From Sternotherus odoratus (taxonomy: Eukaryota; Chordata; Testudines; Kinosternidae), in NCBI GenBank assembly GCA_032164245.1, contig JAVMKO010000001.1, forward strand, positions 164,043,434-164,107,433: 64,000 nucleotides of DNA, written 5' to 3'. Shown here piece by piece: positions 24,164 to 36,485 of the stretch. A program made the translations under genes and the position numbers. The notes beneath the pieces were generated by a model. That model worked only from the letters and a program-made list of their open reading frames with translations. It was not told where the DNA came from and ran no database searches. Positions within the stretch are counted from its first letter, which is position 1. The number at the start of each line of letters is the position of its first letter.

Positions 24164-24275
24164 AAGGGTATGTCTACACTATAATTTAAAACCTGCAGCT
24201 AGCCTGTGCCAGCCAACTCAGTTTCAAGAGGGCGGGACTAATGGGGCTGTTTAATTGCAGTGTAGACATACCTTA
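24164..24275. mobile_element. MITE with GGTATGTCTACACT terminal inverted repeats
   Basis: AAGGGTATGTCTACACT (24164-24180) is mirrored by AGTGTAGACATACCTT (24259-24274). It is 112 bp with no coding capacity. No clear target duplication. The same end type occurs in the more diverged 15610 and 41646 elements. Confidence 0.8.
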
Positions 24276-25199
24276 AGTTAGACTTGGTACAGGCAAACTA
24301 GAAGATCTGTTTCTCTGAACCACTGGAGCACCGTTTTATGTTTTTAAAACCAAGGAATGCTCAGGTAATTGAATGACAATTCCTAAATCTAATAGATGCA
24401 CATTTTTGCTTGTGACAAGCTAGAGTTGCATTATATCACAGGGAAAGAGTGAGCATTAAATCTTGCATAGCGATTGGAAAGTTACAGTATCGCTATTTCA
24501 TTAGCAAGATTTATAACAGTATTTAGTGACTGCTACGGTAATAGCTGTTATCAGTCTGTAACCATAGAAATATTTCATATATTTTATGATTAAAGTCAAA
24601 CTTATTATTAAATTCATAAAAGCGGAATCTTAATATTTACTTAGTAGAAAGCCTAATTTAATGGAATGTCGTTCCTATAATGCTGCAACATTAACTGTAC
24701 TTTGTCTTGAACCTATAGTTATAAACAAAATTAGCCCTGATTTCAAAGTGCCAGATTCTGGTCCTCTTAGGTTGAGTAGCACTTCACTCCACATTAAACG
24801 CCATTGATTTCAATAGAACTCTTAACAGAGTCATGGTCTTTTCAGGTCAGAAAGGATCATTGCTGATCAGATAGTTTGAACTCCTGCATAAACCAGGACT
24901 TAGATGCACCCAGTGATTTCAGTAGCGGTAATTTTCTTAGGGTAAGGGCTGTGTAGTGTAAGCAATTTAAAATTTGGCCCAAAGCATGCACAGTTGATGA
25001 TGTAAAAGTAACTACTGCAGCTCCCTTTTAAGGTTGGCATGCAGAGAGAACTCACTGGTAAACTTCTCCTTTGTTTTTTAATGATCCTGTACTATCCCTG
25101 TTTAACAGGCTACCTTGCTATTGCAGGATTCTCCTCACTGAAATGAACTATTGGGACTGAAATTCAACTCCCCCTACTTCTTAGCTGCCCAGTTTACAA
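24276..25199. other. Non-coding stretch with weak repeat traces
   Basis: 24838-24905 (CAGGTCAGAAAGGATCATTG then GTTTGAACTCCTGCATAA) looks like a degenerate interspersed repeat common in sauropsids. 24780-24830 holds a CCATTGATTTCAATAGAAC block. No gene. Confidence 0.45.
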
Positions 25200-25545
25200 G
25201 CAGGCATTCTTGAGACTTGAGAATGGTGGGCATTTAGGCCCAGATCAATGGGACTTAGGTGCCTAAATACCTCTGAGGATTGGGTCTCTTGGCTCTAATT
25301 CAAAAAAACACTTAAATATCTGCTTGAGTCCATCTCTATTCAGAATATACATAGTGATGTGATCCACCAAAGTATGTGCTGAACTCAGTGTGACTTAAGC
25401 ACACCTTTAAGTGCCTCCCTGAATAGGGAGTTTTTTTAAAACACATCTTTAAGCTGATTCTTATTTAGGACAGAACTTAAGCTCATGGTTTAAACTAAGC
25501 ATATGCTTAAATTCCATTGACTCCTATAGAACATAAATATATGGG
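25200..25545. repeat. Degenerate TTAAGC/CTTAGG interspersed repeat
   Basis: Repeated short blocks such as GGACTTAGGTGCCTAAATAC, ACTTAAGCACACCTTTAAGT and AAGCATATGCTTAAATTCC form several small hairpins. Related to 11430-11740. Non-coding. Confidence 0.45.
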
Positions 25546-25559
25546 TTTAAAAATTAAGC

Positions 25560-25785
25560 ATGTGCTTAGATTAAAAATTAGGAAAAGCTTCCTAACTGTC
25601 AGAGTGGTTAAGCACTTAGGGAGGTTATGGAATCTCTGTCATTGGAAATTTTAAACAGGTTAGACAAACACCTGTCAGGGATGGTCTAGATAATACTTCG
25701 TCCTGCCATGAGTGCCAGGGACTGGGCTAGATGACCTCTCAAGGTCCCGTCCAGTCCTATGATTTTACGATTCTATGAATAGGAA
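25560..25785 (+). mobile_element. CR1 LINE 3' end
   Basis: Contains GAAAAGCTTCCTAACTGTCA, GACAAACACCTGTCAGGGAT, GGCTAGATGACCTCTCAAGG and the terminal TCCTATGATTTTACGATTCT ending in the CR1-type short tandem tail (GATTCTATGA). Only about 225 bp of 3' UTR is present, the usual severe 5' truncation of CR1. The tail resembles that of the SINE at 6971-7145, as expected if CR1 machinery mobilised the SINE. Confidence 0.85.
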
Positions 25786-28700
25786 TGGTTTCCTGCCTGA
25801 CCCACTCCTGTCTGGGCACTGTACCCCAGAGAATGTTGGCAGGAAAAAGTTGCTACACTCTTCTGAGCTAATTGTGCCTGGCCATTTGGTCATTTAGGAG
25901 GCGAGAGGGAGTATGCCTTTGCCCTTCCCACACCCATGGCCTGCATAAGGGCCACAACAATCTATGCCCACCTTCCAGTCATTACAGAAGTAACCCAAAA
26001 GTCTGCAACTGAGGTCTTGAACTTAAGTGTTGGCAAGTGAAAATGATTTTAAATTTATCTGAGTTTAATAATAAAAGCATAGAGTCCAGGGGAAATTCCG
26101 TTCTTGCTCCTTTTTACCACCTGGGAGTGAGTGCGTGGAGGGTGGTAGCAGCCAAACTAAAGAAGTCCATCCTATTCTGCCTGTTTGTGGCAGGAAGGCT
26201 TAGCTGGGGGGACTTGCCGCTGCTCCATTAGGCCTGATTCAGCACCCACTGAAGGCTTCCATTTATTTTAATGTGCATACTCAGGTGCATAAAAAGCAGT
26301 AAACTCTACCCATAATGCCCACTGCTAGAAAATACCATACATTGAAAGAAGGTTTAGACCTGGCCATGTGACTGTGAGATTGTGCACTGGCTGGAACTCC
26401 TGTGCGCCTGAAAATTCTAAGTCCACATCCTGCCCCATTCCAGCCCACTTATGGGAGAAGAAGAAAACTCTTCCTGTATCCTCTTGCCCTCCTACATCAC
26501 CCATGAAAACAGCAGAATGTTGCCCTTTGGGTCCATGTTCAAAATTTTTAGGAGAAATATCAGCCTGAAAGCACAATTTAAGTGAGGCAATAACATGTTA
26601 AGACAATAAAATGATATATGACTATGTAAAATATATGATTATGTAAAATATATCCTAGTAGTTTTTTCCATTTCAGCCTATTTATTGACCCAAACTCAGC
26701 TGGTTACCAAGTTCTGCTGTCCAAGGAATAGATTAAAACTGGTTTAATATATCTTTTGAAGCATCTTTCTTGTTTTAGTCTCTGTCACCACAAGCAAAAT
26801 ACTGAAAGTAGTGACAAGGACAATATCAATAAACATAATAATAATTGATTTTCAGGAGATGAAAAATCTGAAATTAGTGGCCATTTCCCCAAGAGCATTG
26901 TTTGATTAATTCAATGTTCATCTTAGTCTTTCTATGTTGGTCTAATAGTGCTGATCTGCTAAGCAAGACTGCGTGTGATGGGGCTTGTGTTTAGGGCCCA
27001 GAGGAAAATAAAACATATTGCGTCGTCAAGCAGTTTTTTAATAGGAAACATCATGGACTGGAAGAAAACTATTGCCAAAAATATATTGTGGAGATGCTTA
27101 AAGTTGTTTGTTTCATGCATCATTTATGGGGGTTTTGGAATGGGGTGGGGTTGGTTTTGGATTTTTACCTACAAACTTAACTTATGAAGTGGTATACACT
27201 GCATCACCCAGTGCTATCATAGACAATTCTGGACAGTCATCAACAGAAAAGACACCAACAACCTGGTCTAGTGGCCTATGCAAAGAAGATTTCAGTAGAG
27301 AGGATGAAAAACATCACCATAACACCTAAGTGTTGTGGAATAATGTTTTTCCTTCATCTGAAATTTCCTGAGGCACTATATTTAATTATGTTCTTTTTCT
27401 CATTTCCCTGCATTTTGACCTAAACCTATAAAGAGAACTAATGTAATATAAACTTGTTATAAATAATCTGTGCATGAGTCCAAAAGCACAGTCTGCAGTG
27501 AAAGGTACTGTAAGTAGACCCTTTTTACTGAGGAAATAGAGAAAGCGCCTCAAAAGTGTAATCTTGAGAGAAGGAAGCTTTCTCACCATATTCAGTCCAT
27601 TAGTGATTCAGACATAGTTCATTATTTGAAACAGACAGCATTCATAATGTTTAGGCAATGGCATTCTTGGTCAGTCCTTAATAATATCTAAATTGAGCTC
27701 TCCTTCATGGACTTCCTTTCTTCAGAAAGTAGGGAAAAATCCTGCACTACAGGAACTGTAGTTAACTGCCTGACTCTTTGCACCCAATGTGGTTTCAAAG
27801 AGGAAATAAAGAGCATTTAGAGTGACTGAATCCCTTCACATCTTCCAAACATCCTCATTAAGCTGTTATAATTAGGGTTGTGTTGTTTTCTTCATTTTCT
27901 CTCAATAGTGTTGGCTGGCAAAGACAGATGCCTTTAGCCTGCTAATAAATTAATTATTAATGGGGGAGTTAATAATTCATGTTAATTGGTACTATAAGCT
28001 ACTTTCCCCCCAACAAATGTGAGCAAAGGTCAAAACTTGTTAACAGCAGAGGTGAAATCTATTTTTAAGTTTTCTTTCCCATGATATATCAAAGAAGTCA
28101 AGATATGGTTTGGAAAATTTAACTGTATTTCAGAGGACAAGCAAATTCTGAGGGCAAAGGTCTAGTCTCCATACTATATTTCAAAGTACTGTCATTACTG
28201 GGCATTTTCACTGTAGCTGTCATATCCAAGAATACAAGGGACCTTCAAATCTAGTATTACCTGTCTTGAACAATTCAGAAGGCACCTCTAGAATTAGTAG
28301 GACAGTATATATCTCTGCAGAAGGCTACCAACAAAAGGTTATGTCGGTAAGGTGACACCTTAAATAATTATGACATTAATAATTATTTTAAAATAGCTTT
28401 TGATTAGTGCATTTCATGGACAGTATGTGCTGTTTTTCCTAGGGTGGGGGATGACAGACTTGGTTCAAATAATAACAAAATTTTGAGCTTGAAGCTAATT
28501 CTTTATAGATAAAATAATTCTCTACATTCATTCTTTGCTCTCTGAATAAGATAGGTCCACCATTCACTTACTGCATATATTGAATTATTTAATTATTATT
28601 TTAAATTCAGAATAACTATACTATTAATTTTCCTATTATTACCTCTCCCAACCATGCCCTTGATCTGCAAAATGGAACTTAAATATGCTTTTAATTTAAT

Positions 28701-29037
28701 AACATGTTTGGAAAAGGTCATGTGAAGTGACATTTATTTAGCAAGCTATAATGTCCCCATTTAAATAATACATTCATGTTCTTCATTCAATAATTAACAG
28801 GAAATAGTCTTTTTGTTTTGTTTATAAAACAGAGATTCACAAATGTACAATGTACAAAGACATGTGTAGACTTTGAAACAGATAAAAAGGAATGATCCAA
28901 AATAAGCTTTGAAGACAAGTTATTCTAGTCATTTTTAAAATTATGTTTAAGGAATTTACACAACAGGAGGTTTTTACTGTGCTCATTGTAACTTACATTT
29001 CTATTTTCTATCATTTTCAGATGATGATGATATAAGG
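25786..29037. other. AT-rich non-coding stretch, no gene seen
   Basis: Includes an 18-bp imperfect tandem duplication (26613-26650, TATGTAAAATATATGATTAT core) and a TAAT/ATTA-dense patch at 27938-27990. No coding region recognised. Confidence 0.5.
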
Positions 29038-29178
29038 CAGGGGTGGACAAACTACTGCTGGGGAGGCTGCTCCAGCCCCTCCCATGCTATCCCCCTCCCC
29101 CGCAGCCTCAGCGTGCCACATGAGCAGCGCTCTGGGGGGCAGGGATGCGTGACAGGTAGTATCTACCCTCCCCTGGAG
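29038..29178 (+). mobile_element. hAT-like element fragment (CAGGGGTGGACAAAC end)
   Basis: Begins CAGGGGTGGACAAACTACTG, a typical hAT terminus, followed by GC-rich DNA. CTACCCTCCCCTG at 29163-29175 could be the opposite end, but no 8-bp duplication is visible, so limits are uncertain. Confidence 0.5.
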
Positions 29179-32056
29179 CAAACACTAACTCATCATTATT
29201 GCAAAACCAAGGAATCTTTCTTACAGTCTCCTACAGTAGGTACAAGGTTCACTGTGCCGGCCTGAAAACTCATTACTGTTTCTTGTAATCAGTAACAAGG
29301 TTTTATCCTTGTGTATACTAAATAACAGGGAGAATCTTTGTCACTAAGTGCAATTAACAGCTATTCAACACATGAGATGAAGGATCCAATAAGCATTCAG
29401 GCTATATGTACATTCTGTATTACCTGCTTGAGAATAAAATTGATTTTCTGCACTTTATTCTCAAAAAGTGACAGCCCAACATGCATCCATAGAAATACTG
29501 ATAAGTTTAATGACATTTCATATAGAAGCATCGTTTTACCAATCATCTGATAGACATTCAATTACAGTAGACACATACAGAGAAATTTCACCCTCTACTG
29601 CATCCCCACCTAAGACTACCAAAGAGCCTGAAGGCAGAAGAACTGGTGTAGTCCTACTGGATTTGGGAAGAGAATGTTTGGAGCTGGAGCAGGGGATGCA
29701 CACTCTAAGTGCTGGAGAGCCCAGCTCTGCAGAAGACCTTTTCCCCTGCTGCCATGTAAATCATAGGTTACTGCTACATTTCCCAGGAGTTCATTCCTCC
29801 TGGCACAAAGAATAACCAAGCCCAAATGTACTTTGGCTGGGCTTAGGGAGCAGGGTATGGCCCTATTTGTATTCTCCCTGGTCTAGGCATACACCATGGA
29901 TAGATTATGTTGAGAATATGCTACATTTCTCAAAAAAAATGTGTTTTCTGCATTCTGTTCTGAACACAAAAATGGGTCTATTTCAGTGCAAAATTAAAAT
30001 TAAAATAGATCAACATTCTAAGCAAATATAGACCCAGGTGAAAGTGTAGACTTTGCATCATAAATGGGCACAAATGTAGTTTTTCCACATGGTACTGATG
30101 CAGAAAAAAACTCTTACATATACAGTGAAATTCAGCAGGGCCTGATTCCCCACTGTCTTGTACCTTATGCCACCTTTTAGACCAGTTCAAAGTGGGCATA
30201 GAATATTATAATGATGCTACAAAGGTAGCATCTGACACCTCCTTTGACCTCTCACTGAAAGAGATGTCAATGACTACACAGGATACAAAACAGTTGAGAA
30301 TCAAGCCCATAGTGTGCAAATTGATGTACAATGATACAACAAATGTTTCTGCAGCAAACTCCATAAACATCCATTTTGAATTCCACTCAACTCTAACTGT
30401 AAAACATTTATTTTTTCTTGTGTTTTGTTTACCTCTTTCCATGTGAGTTAACAAGAAATCCAAGGTAGGATGGAGAAAAATCAGAAGAAGAAAATGCCAG
30501 TGCCACACAACTGGTAATTAAGGGCTTCCTCCTGCAAATAATTACCATTTGTAGCTAGTGGGGAACCAGATTTTCTGATTTAGGTAAACCAATTTGTTGT
30601 TTTTTAAAAAAAAATCCATTCCAAAACAGAACAAAAAATATTTCAAAATTTCCCATGAAATAAAATATAAATAATTTGGGATTGATGGAAATATTTCATT
30701 TTGATACAAGTGAAATATTTTTGTTCCAATTTTGACCTTTTTTAACTTTAACATTTTTGGTTTTATTTGGAAATGTCATTTCAAAATAAAAAATCTAAAT
30801 GTTCCCTTCCAAATGTTGAAACAGGATGTTCTGATAGCATTTTGTCTAAACAAACTTGTCAAAATAAACATGTTTCAGCGGCACTTTCCATCAAAAAACA
30901 TTTCACCAAAAAAATTTCTGACCAACTCTATTACTAAATATATACATGTACGGGAGTCTGCATACACTGTCCTTGGAACCTAATTCAATGGAACTATTCA
31001 TGGTACTAAATATTTCACTTATTAGTAATTGTTTGCAGGATCTGGCCCAGCGCGTCTTCTTTCCTCCATTATCATTTCCTAAAGTCAGTCAGTGTTACTA
31101 ATGTGCAGCAGAACGTATCTGGGAGCAGGTTGAATCACAGACGTGAGTAGTCTCTTGTGCTCTACTCACATGGAAAGGGGAGAGAGCTAACAGGCTCAAG
31201 TAACAGCCTGCTCTTGGCATCAGCTGTTGCTAATTTTCTTTGGTGTGCTTTGACTACCTGTCTGAAAGGGTGCTGCAGTGCAGGAAGGAAATTTTTCAAG
31301 AGATTAAACTATTATTGTTTCCTGTGGGGCTGTCTTAGCTGTGTATGAAAAAAGGCTTTAAGGACACTTGAAAAGAGATTTGTCTGAATAGCAAAGTTGT
31401 TGTGATTCATCCCCTGACTCCCGTCTCAAAGAGTCGGGATTTGGCCAATTTCCTCAGGAAAGTGGTTGATTAGGGCCCATGGATTTATCCCTGGCCTACA
31501 TATAAGATGTCATAAAGGTGATGAATGGTGAACTCGCCATCACAGGAAGCTCAGAGTTTATAAAAGCTATTTTTAAGGGCATGGAAGGAAAATACTTCTC
31601 TTGTATTTTTGCCAAAGTGCTCCAGTGGTTAAATACCCCTTTGTAGCTGCTAGTAATTAATGATGCTGCTTATCAAAGACATGCATTTTACAAGTTTATT
31701 TGAAAAATTGATTCAATGTGTTTCAGTGTTTACCCAAAAGGATATCGGGGAATAAAAATAGAATGTTTCCACAAAGACCAGCATTTGTTGCTCTTGTTGA
31801 ATCTAAGCACAGTAATAGGTTTTTCTATCCCACTGCAGAAAAGGATTCAACTCGTTTTTTTCCCCATAAAGAGCTGCCATAGGCAGTGCAATTTACTGAG
31901 TGCAGTGTAGGACAATTAACTGAAACTCCAAATTATAAGTGCATTGTTCTTGAGGGGGACAGAAGTCCGTAAAACTTCAGAAACACCTGAATGTATTGTA
32001 CTCCTGCCATGCCCCACCTCAATCCTTACTTGGTCAACCTCCCTTCACTGTCTTCC
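29179..32056. other. Non-coding stretch; AT-rich repeat at 30590-30930
   Basis: No gene. 30590-30930 is rich in GAAATATTTC-type and AAATGTCATTTC inverted blocks and ends GACCAACTCTA, matching the inverse of the TAGAGCTGG start at 35666; I read it as a degenerate interspersed DNA element. Confidence 0.5.
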
Positions 32057-32367
32057 AGTATAACCAGGGCTGGACGGATGGGTGGGTGACATGGGCAACT
32101 ACCGAGGGCACTGTGGTCAGGGGGGTTCCGTGATCAAGAGGCAAGGAACGGGGCAGGCCTGGGGTGTGAGGCAGCAGAAGGAAGCTTGGAGCAATCGTGG
32201 AGGGGGAATGGTAGGAAGCCAGGGGCAATGGGAGGGTGGGAAGGCAGCGGGTGCTAGGGGCAATGTGGGGATGGATGGGGAGCCTGTGGAAGCAATAGGG
32301 GTCAGGGGTACCAAAATATAATTTTTCTAGGGATGCCATTTTCCATAAGGCTGGCCCTGAGTATAAC
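32057..32367. mobile_element. hAT-type MITE with perfect 8-bp target duplication
   Basis: AGTATAAC occurs on both sides (32057-32064 and 32360-32367) of a 295-bp element that starts CAGGGCTGGACGG and ends GGCTGGCCCTG, so both ends begin CAGGGC when read inward. Eight-base duplications with CAGGG ends are diagnostic of hAT transposition. The interior is G-rich with no transposase; frames in it are compositional by-products. Confidence 0.9.
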
Positions 32368-33273
32368 CTTCGTACATAATTCACAACCTCTAATTCACTC
32401 ATTTAATTTTTAAAATGAATGCCTAGGCAAAGGCAAAGCCAAACAGAGGCATATATAACACGAAGCACATATCTTGGTCTCCACAATGGGATTGTCCATG
32501 CTATGATCACTCCTCAGGGCCAGCACCTGGCATTTTATTGATCAGTAACGCACTATTCCCACTTCTGAGAGGTGTTACTTATTCCATTTAGCAGCTGGGG
32601 AAGCTGAAGCACAGAAAGATAAAGGGCCAGATTCTGATATCCTCCTTTACATTGTGTAGAATTTTACCAGTCCACTGTTAGCATGACTTTCCACCAACGC
32701 CATTAAACAAACAAAAATTGGAAGGTATGCTCCTAGCCCGATCCTGGGGTCCTGGCTAGTTGGGAGGGCTCTCTATTCTGGGAACAGCACCCCTCTTGAT
32801 ACCAATCCCTACTAGAAATGGGATGGGGGGCAAGGGTAGCCTGTGATATAGCAACAGCTCCGGCTCCCAGTCAGAATGGGAAGTCTTTCAGTTGTCAGGC
32901 TCTTGCTACTCAATCTTATCAGCTCCACTCCTTTCCCCTCCAAAGACCTTTGTCTCATCCCTTGTCCTGTCCCGACTAGCTGCCATGACTATGCAATTTG
33001 TAACACTCTTGGCTATACCAGCAGCACAGAGATGTACGGTTTATATTCTTTTCCATGCCACATCCAGTGAATTGCTCTGCTATTGCCACTGTCGCTTTTA
33101 TCCATGGCTTTCCTCCTCTTCTCAATTTACCCCGTATTCTTATTGTGAATGCCACTGATGTATACATGGAGCCACTGACTACTTAGATTAAGAAAGGGTC
33201 TTTAAAAGCTGATTGCTCATAAAAAGTATTAGTTAGTATACTGCTGTTTTTTAATCTGAAGTGAACTGTATTT
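32368..33273. other. Non-coding stretch, no gene seen
   Basis: Only a fragment GGGCCAGATTCTGATATCC (32627-32645) hints at an interspersed repeat. Confidence 0.5.
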
Positions 33274-33408
33274 ATTCTTTCTAGGGTGACCAGATGTCCC
33301 GATTTTATAAGGACTCCGAATTTTGGGGTCTTTTTCTTATATAGTCTCTTATTACCCCCCACGCCGTCCTGATTTTTCACATTTGCTGTCTGGTCACCCT
33401 AATTCTTT
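33274..33408. mobile_element. Short MITE, copy 2 (TIR AGGGTGACCAGA)
   Basis: ATTCTTT is duplicated at 33274-33280 and 33402-33408 around a 121-bp element starting CTAGGGTGACCAGA and ending CTGTCTGGTCACCCTA. Internal GGGTCTTTTTCTTATATAG matches the inverse of copy 1 at 1228-1351. The duplication is perfect over 7 bp. Confidence 0.88.
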
Positions 33409-33472
33409 TCCCTAGCATACTAGTCACCCATCCTATTGTTAAAGAGTTGTATTTTAATAGCAAATTTAGTAA

Positions 33473-33490
33473 AAAAAAAAAAAAAAAAAA
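33473..33490. repeat. Poly(A) run
   Basis: About 20 A residues. Confidence 0.95.
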
Positions 33491-34987
33491 CTATTGCTGG
33501 AGATGAGCTCAAATGCCCATTTTTCTTTCAACCACTTTTCATAGTCTTTCATGTACAAACACCCAGGCTGGTTGAAAATGTTCCATTTCAGCCTTTTACA
33601 GCCTTTCAGCTGCAGTACTGCCAACCCCAAATCTTTAAAAATCACGAGTAGGATCACAAAAATCAGAGAGTCGGCTTCAACATCATAAGATTATTTTAAA
33701 TAATGTATTTGGGATCATTTTAGTTGTCTTCTGATTTCTGAGCCTTTATGCTGGACTCAGCTCACATTTTCATGTTTTTATCCACAGCCATGAGGCTAGA
33801 TGCTTACTTAAAAAAAAAGAAAAAAGAAAACTGAGGTTCTCTTGCAGTCTATTCAAGCAGCTGGGCCCAGATGACAAATATCATCTGACTCCTTCCGCTC
33901 CAGATACAATTATGAGAGAAGGCAACATTGTGTTGCCAAACTCCAGCAGAAGAGTGGACAGTGTTGGTAAAACCTTAAATAGGATCAAAGTGCAGAGGCA
34001 ACTTTTGAAAGGATTTATTGCTGGGCAATAATAGCTTTATCAAAGAGAGTGAGAAGATATTAGCGCCTCAAATATATTACATACATATACACACGCTATC
34101 TATATGCTTAAACATATTAACGATATGCACATACTCTCAGAACGTTGAAATATCATCACTGACCGTGAGCTCTGGGGCCTTTCAGCAGGGTCAATACAGC
34201 TTAATTTTTCTGGCTCAAAGTTCATAACTGAACTCCAATGTGAAGTAATTAAAAAAAAAATGCAACAGAGGTTCTATTTAGAGCTTCCTGGCAGCAAGCA
34301 AGTAGTAGTAGGAAGCTATCTTGACCAAGGATTTCCTTAGCAGTGCATAAAAACATTCTTTTTGTCAAACCTGGTTAATGGTCACACAGCCACACAAAGA
34401 GTGGCACTCAGTAGTTAAGAATCCAGAGGATGTGACTGGCAGTGGTATATGCCTGCACAGAAGGAATGTGAGCTAACCTCACAACAGTGCACTTGATATC
34501 TGACAATGTTGATGATGATGTGCAAGAGAGGGAAAAGGTTATATAGTTAATATTTTCCCATAGGGAAATGTCATCATCACCCACTCAGCAGGCAAATATA
34601 GGTCATAACTGAGCTAACTGAGGCAAAACGTATTACCGGTCTTGGTCTACACTAAGGATTCTGATCCTGAAAATATTTATCCACAGAAGTAAATTTATTC
34701 ACATGTATTTACAGGACTGGGCTTTAAGGCCAATCAGGTCATGGGAATTTTTCGATAGTTTTCAGTGGGGTTTGGAAGGAGCCCTAATAGAGAGCAAATA
34801 GTGGTACTGCTGGGTGCCCTATATACTTGCTTGAACAGTATGTAAATAATTATCTAATGTTTTCAGGCTACTTGTCACATCAGAGTTGGTGGCAAACCTC
34901 CCGAATTTGATGCTAATCCATTAAACCTAATTTTTAATATGTTACATTTTGAATTCAGTTTAAATTAAAAACAAATATGTTACATAC
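33491..34987. other. Non-coding stretch, no gene seen
   Basis: No gene recognised; GGTCTACACTAAGG at 34640-34653 could be a lone MITE end. Confidence 0.5.
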
Positions 34988-35543
34988 TTTATGATTAAGG
35001 CTAAGATTTCATCACGGGTATTTTTGGTAAAAGTCATGGTCAGCTCACAGGTAATAAATAAAAATTCACACTCTGTGACCTGTCCATGACTTTTACTAAA
35101 AATACCCCTAACTAAATCTCTACTTTTGGGGCCCCTGTGCTGTGACCCTACTCCAGTGCTGGGGGTTGACTGCCCCCCAGCTGCTGCTCCCAGGGACCGC
35201 TGTTCGGATGGCCTCCAGCTGTCCCAGGACCACTGTCACTCAGATGGTCCTCAGGGTACCCTCATGACTGCTGCATGGGTGCTCCCGAGAGCCGGTACAA
35301 TGGCCACTGTTCTGGTGGTCCCCAGAGCTAGCTGCCTGGGGACTGCCCAAGCAGCGGCCAGTGTGGCTGGGCCCAGGTCACTCCAGCAGCAGCCAGTGCT
35401 GCTGGCCGTGGGATGCCCAAGCAGCTGGTCCTAGAGCCTGCTGCTCGGGCAGCCCTGAAGTCAGCTGCACCAGCTGCTGCAGAAGTCACAGAAAGTCACA
35501 GAATCTGTGACTTCCGTGACAGACTCGCAGCCTTATTTATGAT
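34988..35543. mobile_element. 540-bp hAT-type element with perfect 8-bp duplication
   Basis: TTTATGAT flanks both sides (34988-34995, 35536-35543). The element (34996-35535) starts TAAGGCTAAGATTTCATCAC and ends GTGACAGACTCGCAGCCTTA, inverted over TAAGGCT and GTGA. Internal arms GTCATGG...TCCATGAC and AATCTGTGACTTCCGTGAC form further inverted blocks. A GC-rich central segment (35130-35480) gives open Pro/Ala-rich frames without any transposase motif. Non-autonomous; class inferred from the duplication length. Confidence 0.87.
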
Positions 35544-35663
35544 CCAGCAGAAGCCTAAACTCAGAAGCAGCTATAAGAAAGTCACTAGTTTCAACACTGG
35601 GCTGATCATTCAAGATTTACAACTATGCAGAAAGGCCCTAGTCCTGCAACAGGATCCTCGCAG

Positions 35664-36485
35664 GCTCTAAGAACTAGAGCTGGGTTTGAAAAACTGGTTT
35701 TCTAACAGTCCTGAAAATAAAAGAAAAGAAAAGAAAAAAAGTTGCAGGTCAAACGAAGTGTTTCTCTTGGATTTCAGGCCTTTTCATCCAATTTTTTTAA
35801 TAAAAGCAAAGAACTTTGGAAACAAAGGTCTAGATTCACAAGGGGGCCTAGGCACCATTCTCAGAACTGAAGACAACAAGCTTGCAGTGGTGCACCCTTA
35901 TGCCCAATGGCAAGGGCACTCCCTTGGGATGTGGGAGACTTGGGCGTGAATCATTGCTCTGGAGGGAAGGCTTAAACCTATGCTTGCCAGATCTCACATG
36001 AGTGTCCTAACCACCAGGCTATTGGCTGTTCTGGGGTAGGTTAATCTCAGTCTCTCCTGTTGAAGCTGTTCCATGTTGTATTACACAATTACAAATATTC
36101 ATTAGGCCAGAGAGAGCCTCAAAGAGAGAATGACTCAGTGGCCTAGTGATTAGGTGGTTGGGACTCCAACGCTCAGGGGAGTGCCCTCACCACTGTGAAA
36201 TTGGCCATAGGGACCGGCTGCTGCCAACTTCTCCTCAGTTTTCAGAGTTCCAGTGCCACCAAAATGTTGCAGTTAGATGCTTAAGACCCTTTGTGATTCC
36301 ATGCTGAAAAAATCAAAACTGTTTTGAAACAGAACCATTTTGACATGTCTAACGAACATTTCTCTTTTTTCCCAGCCAAAACAATTCATCAAAATCAACA
36401 TGAATTTGCTAAACATTTTGATTGACCTGAATCTGCATTTTTCAGCTAATAAAAGTTTGTCGATTTCCCCCTCCCCCCCAATCTA
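35664..36485. repeat. Composite of degenerate interspersed repeats
   Basis: 35666 starts TAGAGCTGGGTTTGAAAA, the inverse of the GACCAACTCTA end seen at 30918. 35895-36030 is a tRNA-like fold-back: AAGGGCACTCCCTTGGGATG then GTGGGAGACTTGGG, mirrored by CATGAGTGTCCTAACCACCA. 36130-36200 has a related half (GTGGCCTAGTGATTAGGTGG). 36300-36470 is AT-rich with CAAAACAATTCATCAAAATC, similar to 57095-57170. Confidence 0.55.

Noticed and set aside
29038..29178. Complete hAT MITE with paired CAGGGG ends
   Set aside because: The putative right end exists, but flanking octamers do not match, so only the left end is supported.
29466..29815. 115-codon frame as a host exon
   Set aside because: No convincing splice sites or known protein motif; sequence around it looks like ordinary intergenic DNA.
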